Shown piece by piece: positions 30,043 to 35,399 of a stretch of 35,399 nt of DNA (position 1 is the first letter of the stretch; every line of letters starts with the position of its first letter). This DNA is from Zygnema cylindricum (Eukaryota; Streptophyta; Zygnematophyceae; Zygnematales; Zygnemataceae), in NCBI GenBank assembly GCA_037447655.1, contig JBBHKE010001247.1, positions 1 through 35,399 of the forward strand, given 5' to 3'. Under the pieces are notes generated by a model. The model searched no databases. It worked only from the letters and a program-made list of their open reading frames with translations, and was not told the origin of the DNA. Both the position numbers and the translations under genes were made by a program.

Positions 30043-31228
30043 TGAAACTCAGAGACCTCCATTGGCCCTCAGAGTATGCAGATCCAAAAGAAGCTAATCT
30101 AGATAGTGCCGACTCCAAGTTAATATAAACCCAAATGACTGACCCCTTGACAGTCACAATCTTAATATAGATTCACCCCTGTGAAATAACACTTTCTGTG
30201 TGCTCAGTTCCACCACAAAATGCAAAGTTAGAATATGAGATTTGGACACATTCACCCACTTTGACTTTCCCTTATAAATGAAACCACCCTGGCAGACAAA
30301 AACTCTGACCGACTACACCGCTGTGTAGCCTGGACTCCCCTGAGTCCGCAGCAAAAAGAATCACTGTAAATGGTCAAGTAAATTGATTGTTATGGTTGCC
30401 CAAAGTTTGCCATTTATACAGGGTGCTCTCTGGGAGAGGCAGCTGCCTACCCAAAATTTTCTAAGTCCTATTCCCTCTCTAAAACTCTATCTACTGAAGT
30501 ACGGCACCAATCAAATTACTGTGTCGTACAGAAAAGTACAGGTGCCGGTGTACTTTCTGTACGCCCATTGTACGACATGGCCAAAATTTCGACACGTGTC
30601 AAATCAGGATTAGTTCCTGTAATCTCCGGAATTCCCGTAATCCAATGTTATCACGCCACGTGTTATCTGATGTGGCAAAGACCGTAAAACGCCAAAAGTA
30701 CATTTCCGTGATCGCGGCGCCTATCGCGGCCGTCCGATCAAAACCGGCTATAATCCTAGCCGCTGAAATTCGTCACGCGGTATTCGTTTCGCTATCGAAA
30801 CAAATGCGGGGTATCCGTTCTGTCCACATACCGTACTTCGTACTGAATCAAACTGTATCTATGTACAAAGTATCTATAAGCCGTTAAACGGATTTATCTA
30901 CATATAAAGATTTATATATTTATCAAACCCTATATATCGTAATATCATTCCTAGACTTAACGGCTAGAGCTAACGGCTAATGCCGGGTGACGGACGGCAG
31001 GTACCAGGATCAATTCCTGCGTCCGACAACTAACTTTTGGTAAGTCTACCTAATTCACCCCCTGTCTTCTCTAGAGAGCCTAGGCAGCCATGGCTCTAGC
31101 TCCCTATCCAGCCTTCAGCCTTCAGTGACTACAACAAGTGTGGGGGCTTGGATAGGGGAGTTAGAGGCAGACCGCCTCAGCTCTTTTTCTATCCTAATAC
31201 AGACCTAGAAAATACTCAAATATCAACA
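30043..31228 (-). repeat. 5' LTR of element B
   Basis: 1,186 bp, a close copy of 20411-21590 with a six-base duplication of CAGCCTT-type sequence near 31117. It carries the same hairpins, including CTACAC/GTGTAG at 30313-30328 and GGACTC/GAGTCC at 30332-30347. Confidence 0.92.
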
Positions 31229-31580
31229 GATGACGCAGGCCAATGTGATTTTGCCACGTGTCATTTGACGTGGCGATGACCAAAAACCGCCAAAGCGTCT
31301 ATTCCGTGATCCCGGCATCTATCACAGACTTTTATTCTACATCGACATTTAATTATAGCTGTCGAAATTAATTGCGTGGTATTTGTTTCACGGTCGAAAC
31401 AAATGCGCGATATTCATTTCGTGAAGTAGCGTACGCCGTACTATACAAAACTGTGTCTATGTCTGAAAAACTGTTCGCGCCGTAAAACGAACTTGTGTAC
31501 GTAAAAAATTTTATATGAATGTCAAACCGAGTATGTATCAGTACCGATCCTAGAATAATAGGATAAAGTTACCAGCTACA

Positions 31581-31818
31581 GCTAGACTTGATGGATGGTA
31601 GGTACCAGGATCAAATCTTGGGTCCGTCAAGAAAGTTTTGGTAAACCTACCAAAATCTACCACCTGTCTCTCTACCTCTAAGCCGCATAGGCAGCCATGG
31701 CTGGATTTGACGGACGGTAGGTACTAGGATCAAATCCTGGGTCCGTCAAGTAAGTTTTGGTAAATCTACCAAAATCTATCACCTGTCTCTCTATCTCTAA
31801 GCGGCATAGGCAGCCATG
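31581..31818. repeat. 119-bp tandem duplication in LTR D
   Basis: Two head-to-tail units start at 31581 and 31700. Each contains an acceptor-like/T-arm-like fold; in unit 2, GACGGAC and GTCCGTC can pair around CTAGG-ATCAAAT-CCTGG. B and A have a single copy. Confidence 0.85.
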
Positions 31819-31963
31819 GCTCTATCTCCTCTTCAGCCTTCAGTAACTGCGACAAGTGTGGGGGCTGAAGAGAGGAGTTAGAGGCAGACTACCTCGCCTT
31901 CTTTTCTACATTTTATTTTAGACCTATAAAATACTAAAAATAACCATTAAATTCTACATCAAG

Positions 31964-33365
31964 CAGGTAATCTAATACTCAAGTAAACCGCCCATCATTG
32001 GTACAGCCCCATTTGGACCAAGTACGCGTTTTTTTCTGTCGTTTTCCTTTAAATCTTAGCGCCTTATTGCTAAAGTTGCAACCATACGAACAAATCGCAA
32101 AATTATAGAGTACAATTTGCGTCATCGTCGAACTTAGTATGTACGAAAAGTTTTTCTTAAATCACATTGGCGATGTGTTCTAAATAAAGTAAAACCACTT
32201 TGACAAATAGTAAAACATATTCCCAAGTGTGAAAAGTTTTCATAATTTCTTGACGACTAAAAAAAAGTACAAGGTTGTTCGTTTTTGTCCGCTTCCATCT
32301 TGTACGGTTTTTTTTGGTGCACTGTCATTTCACGTAAAGGTGTAAAATCGGTGAAGGTGAAAAATCTACGAAGTCATGGCGGCCGAACGGAGAGGTTTAC
32401 GCAAAGGCATGCCGTACAACCACGCCTGCAAGGCTGCACGTCTACGATGTCACGCAATGACATGCGACTTCAAAAATTGCGATGTGTATTGCGAATTTGC
32501 GACACTTCAAAAAGTTTCGAAAAATACGGTGCGGCAAGACAGATTGTACACGGTGACAGCGATCACGGGCACTCTCGACGTATATAATCGTCACAAACTT
32601 TAAGTAACAATTTAGAGTAAACACAATACGGACACCTAAAATCCGAGTTCGCCAAATTCGCGCTCAAAAACAAAGTAGGTTCGCTAAGTTACCACTACAT
32701 GGGGCCGTACCCTAATTGAAAATTTAGTGTTAATTCGAAATTTCTCAATTAGGGTTCTTTCGCATGTGTTAAAGTTATTTATGTCGCTTTCCTCCATAAC
32801 TTGATAAAAACGAGAAAATCAGCAGTTGTACCAAAAAATTGAAATTACCGTCGTACTAGTTGCGTTACCTTGAAACTTTCCATGTACTAGAGTTTATCGT
32901 CTAGCGCGATACAGTTTGTCGTCTAGCGCGATGCAATTTGCTGTCTAACGCATTTCGACCCACGTTCGCGTCTTCTCAGCTCATCTTCGAGCTTAATATA
33001 GAATCCCGAGGTGATTTTAAATTAAGTTCCATGAGGTGAGCGAAGAGGCAGATGCTGTCGCTCGTGTCAAAAGTTTTTGACACTTTTTGTGCTTGTAATA
33101 CTAACAAAAAAAACCCACTGCACGTTTCCAGTCTGTGCGTGACTTTTTACCGTGCGCTTTTTTCCGTACAAAGGCAGTGGGGGGGGTCTTGACCAACGGA
33201 CGCCATTTTATAAAATCGAAGTCCATGAAAGCGCCTCTCTCTCTTTCCCCCTACCACTACAGCGTCTATCTCACAATTCTTGCAATGAAAAACGTCAATA
33301 ATGGTATCATATGAAATATCTTTAAAAACATTTTTTTTTACTATGTGTGCGCCATAGTTAAAAAA
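31964..33365. other. Unassigned sequence right of the copia nest
   Basis: It presumably continues the DNA that D entered. No gene is recognised. A short 22-bp tandem repeat (three units, GTCTAGCGCGAT core) lies at 32891-32956. A 75-codon Cys-containing frame at 32376-32603 has no match I recognise. Confidence 0.3.
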
Positions 33366-33650
33366 TAGGCGTTTTATGGTAGGCCTTTGGTGGGCGCAAG
33401 TTTGGTGGGCGCAAGTTGTGTTATGGGCTTTTCATGTGATCTTCTTAGATTGCTACTTTGATCGCTACTTTGATCAGCCACCGTCCGATGACGTTTAATT
33501 CTCTATCGAATGATGTGCAACTAAACCTTGTTACTTTTTTTCATTTTGCAACCAATACAATATGGGAGTTAATGTCATGTTGTATATTTTGCGTACAATT
33601 GGCATATTGGATGGGCCTACTTTCACCTACTTTTGAACTATGGTTTGCCC
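33366..33650. repeat. Dispersed repeat shared with hAT element Y
   Basis: Matches 10211-10505: both have TTTATGGTAGGCCTTTGGT, then TTTTCATGTGATCTTCTTAGAT, and later GGGCCTACTTTCACCTA or a close variant, in the same order. The interior spacing differs. It is either a hAT fragment without its ends or an unrelated repeat that Y also carries. Confidence 0.6.
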
Positions 33651-33810
33651 GCATTTTGATGGCAAGTAGAGTGAGAAAACACTAAAAAACAAATTCGAGA
33701 AACCATGGCGGATATTTTAGAATTTGTGACGTCGACACTGTCATAATTTGAGCGTAACGTAAAAATGTCACAAACCTTAAACATCTACAATGTCACAAGT
33801 AGCTACACCG

Positions 33811-34864
33811 TGTAGAAATTAATGGTCCATTAAAAGTATTTTCTAGGTCTAAATAGAAATATAGAAAGAAGCCGAGGAGTCTACCTCTAACTTCTCTCTC
33901 CAACTCTCAAACTTGTCGCAGTCACTGAGAAATTGGAGAGGGAGCTAGAGCCATGGCTACCTAGGCTATCTAGAAGTTTACGTGGATTATATATTAGTTA
34001 GGGGTTTATTTACTAAAACGAAAGTGCTGGCTACAAGATTTGATCCTTGTACCTACTGGCTGGAAGACAGCAAATAGCCGCTAGCCATAGCCATTAAGTG
34101 TTTATCGAGTGTTACCTAATATAGGGTTTGATATTTAATTAAATATTATCAAGTAGGAAAATTCATTTAACTATAACTGTTTACGGGAGACATAGATCCA
34201 TAATTGTAAAATTACGGATTGCGGAACGGATAAGAAACCAATACCGCGCATTTGTTTCTTTATAGAAAAGAATACAACACATGTATTTATTACGGCTACG
34301 ATTAAATATGAATTTAATCGGACGGCCGGAATAAACATCGAGATCGCGGAAGAAGATTTTGGCGGTTTGTGGACATCGCCACATCGGATGACACGTGGCG
34401 GAATTACATTGGATCGCGGCATCTCCGAGGATTACGGGAGCGAATCCGGACATACCACGTATCGACATTTAGGCCATGTCGTACAATGTTCGTACAGAAA
34501 GTACATAGGCAACTGTACTTTTGTGTACGGAACTGCATTCTGATTGGTTCCGTACATCAGTAGATAGAGTCTGTGAGAGAGATAGGACATAGAAAAATTA
34601 GGAGATAGGACCCTCTCTCCCAGAGAGCTTCTGTACAAAAGGTCAACTTTGACCCTCCATAACTTACTGCTCAGGGGAGCAAATTCAGAGATTCTTTTTG
34701 CTATCAACTCAGTGGAGTCTTGCCTTCATAGGGGTGAAGTTGGTCAGAGTTATTTTCTGCCAAGGTGGTAGTTGTTTTTGCTGAAACACAAAGGGGTCAG
34801 GGTTATCCTAGAGGCTTCTTGGAAGTTGTCCACTCTGAGGACTTATGGAGGTCTCAGAGTTTCA
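33811..34864 (+). repeat. 5' LTR of element E
   Basis: 1,054 bp with the same layout as A's LTR: covarying hairpin 33885-33950, AAAGTACA/TGTACTTT hairpin near 34499-34522, leader hairpins near 34669-34770 (several loops mutated) and the start-codon hairpin just before the end. Confidence 0.92.
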
Positions 34865-35399
34865 CGTTATGGGCCCACCCTCTAGGGTACCAATCTTTAA
34901 TGGAACTGGCTTCATATACTGGGAAAGTATGATGATAGGAGCTCTATGCGAAAAAAGGTTTTGGGGGATAGTGAGTGGACGGCTGGGGCGTCCATCAAGT
35001 CTTGGAATTCCTCCAGGGTTTGGAGGAAGCAGATTCACCAAGAAAGAGGATCCACTTTCAACGGAGGAAACAAAAGAAGGAGAGGTGGTGGACAAAGGAA
35101 AGGAGAAGGAGGCGACCACACCAATAGCAACTGGTTCGGCATTCATGTCACCTATTCCGAGGAACGAGGAAAATGATACTGAACTTGGGACTTCAACAAT
35201 ATGGCGGCAAAGCATTTCATCTTACGCCATCTCACTTAAGGACTTGTATGTCCTCATTTGCAGGTAGAAAAAGCATCCGATCTTTGGATGGCTCTCATAG
35301 AGATGTACCGAAGTGGTACGATTCAGCAACAACAGTTGGCTGATCAGAAAGTTAAGGAGTATGTATACAAAGGGGGGAAGATGTTGGATTTTTGCAATG
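34845..35399 (+). pseudogene. gag of element E, partial and broken
   Basis: Starts at the LTR ATG, or in the primer-binding site at 34869, and matches A's Gag N-terminus closely. A one-base deletion near 35180 shifts the frame, and a CAA-to-TAA change gives a stop at 35237-35239 in the original frame. The reading continues to match A up to the window edge. Confidence 0.88.
34865..34879 (+). promoter_or_regulatory. Primer-binding site of E (half-tRNA type, first base changed)
   Basis: CGTTATGGGCCCACC directly after the LTR; only the first base differs from the A, B and C sites. The change falls opposite the primer's 3' end and could weaken priming. Confidence 0.8.

Larger units (their letters stand above)
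28784..30062 (-). pseudogene. gag of element B
   Basis: Starts at 30062 (LTR ATG) or 30038 (primer-site ATG). One in-frame TAG near 29860 interrupts it; otherwise it is open to the A insertion. It resembles A's Gag: an N-terminal PMFDGTRFTYW-like segment, the Gag core, and the zinc knuckle CFFCREPGHYMEEC near 29010-29040. Just before the knuckle is a highly charged 11-residue repeat (GGDERKRDERN type). After the knuckle an acidic segment leads to the point where protease should start, but the DSG motif is missing because of the element's internal deletion. The product would be a structural particle protein only. Confidence 0.85.
20411..31228 (-). mobile_element. Copia-family element B, gag-only and internally deleted, host of element A
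   Basis: 3' LTR 20411-21590, 5' LTR 30043-31228. Perfect GATGA duplications at 20406-20410 and 31229-31233 place it in LTR D. The LTRs differ at roughly 20-25 of about 1,180 positions. The polypurine tract lies at 21591-21603 and the primer-binding site at 30028-30042. The internal region keeps gag, lacks protease, integrase core and reverse transcriptase, and has only remnants of the end of integrase and RNase H. Element A (22330-28778) sits inside. B would need proteins from a relative to move. Confidence 0.92.
13779..31958 (-). mobile_element. Solo LTR D, split by elements C and B
   Basis: An LTR of the same family as A, B and E, on the minus strand, survives as three pieces: 13779-14141, 20329-20410 and 31234-31958. 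Together they make roughly one LTR length (about 1.17 kb). TCAAG flanks it at 13774-13778 and 31959-31963. No internal region or second LTR of D is present, so it is a solo LTR left by recombination. One terminus keeps TG (as CA at 31957-31958); the other has decayed from the expected TGAAA to GGCAA. It is the oldest layer, since both C and B lie inside it. Confidence 0.85.
33811..35399 (+). mobile_element. Ty1/copia element E, 5' part (runs off the window)
   Basis: 5' LTR 33811-34864 (TGTAGAAATTA to TTTCA), then a primer-binding site and gag. It belongs to A's subfamily. The internal part is about 95% identical to A by eye, while the first half of the LTR is clearly more diverged. The base before the LTR run is CACCG; the partner duplication is outside the window. 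Confidence 0.92.

Noticed and set aside
32376-32603. 75-codon frame with several Cys residues, starting ATGGCGGCC
   Set aside because: It has no recognised domain, no paralogue in the window and no promoter evidence, and overlaps a second frame of similar length. Too weak to call a gene.

Overview
The window looks like nuclear DNA of a plant (streptophyte lineage). It has one probable host gene, an intronless 660-codon GT37-type fucosyltransferase (1841-3823, +) of the plant cell-wall xyloglucan/arabinogalactan class. Almost everything else is transposable-element sequence: Ty1/copia LTR retrotransposons, non-autonomous hAT, Mutator-like and TA-targeting DNA elements, and simple repeats. The species cannot be fixed from the sequence. 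The intronless gene, low GC and unusual copia lineage would fit a seedless plant, but that is a guess.

Layout. 1-1840: a dispersed repeat, then the AT-rich, homopolymer-rich upstream region of the gene. 1841-3823: the fucosyltransferase. 3824-5480: its 3' flank, with a purine-rich tract facing a pyrimidine-rich tract and a run of 33 G. 5480-6303: a possible SINE fragment and unassigned DNA. 6304-7026: two inverted-repeat elements bounded by TA. 7267-13196: a third such element opened by nested insertions: hAT X (8-bp duplication), Mutator-like Z inside X (about 9 bp), hAT Y inside Z (exact 8 bp), plus a separate hAT W carrying a 63-bp tandem array.

13779-31958 is a nest of copia elements of one family, resolved by target-site duplications. 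Solo LTR D (TCAAG) was opened first by complete but decayed element C (TGTAC/TGTAT) and separately by element B (GATGA). Element A (CACTC) then inserted into B. A is nearly intact, with LTRs differing at roughly a dozen of 1,050 positions and a gag-pol frame broken by one missing base. B is a gag-only, internally deleted element whose frame stays open through the deletions except for one stop codon. C has lost catalytic residues in protease and integrase, a zinc-knuckle cysteine, and many codons to stops. A fifth element, E, begins at 33811 and runs off the window.

The most notable signals are in the non-coding part of this copia family. (1) The primer-binding site abuts the LTR and matches the anticodon region of initiator tRNA-Met, not its 3' end: the half-tRNA priming known from Drosophila copia, yeast Ty5 and Volvox Osser. 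(2) The gag AUG shared by all copies lies in that site, opposite the CAU anticodon. (3) The leader carries an array of short hairpins, most presenting an AGGG loop, with paired compensatory changes between subfamilies. (4) A second, longer covarying hairpin lies near the LTR start. (5) The LTRs carry tRNA-like A-box/B-box modules in antisense. Together these suggest a copia lineage with a structured leader that may couple priming, translation start and packaging. The structures are read from sequence; the roles are inferred.
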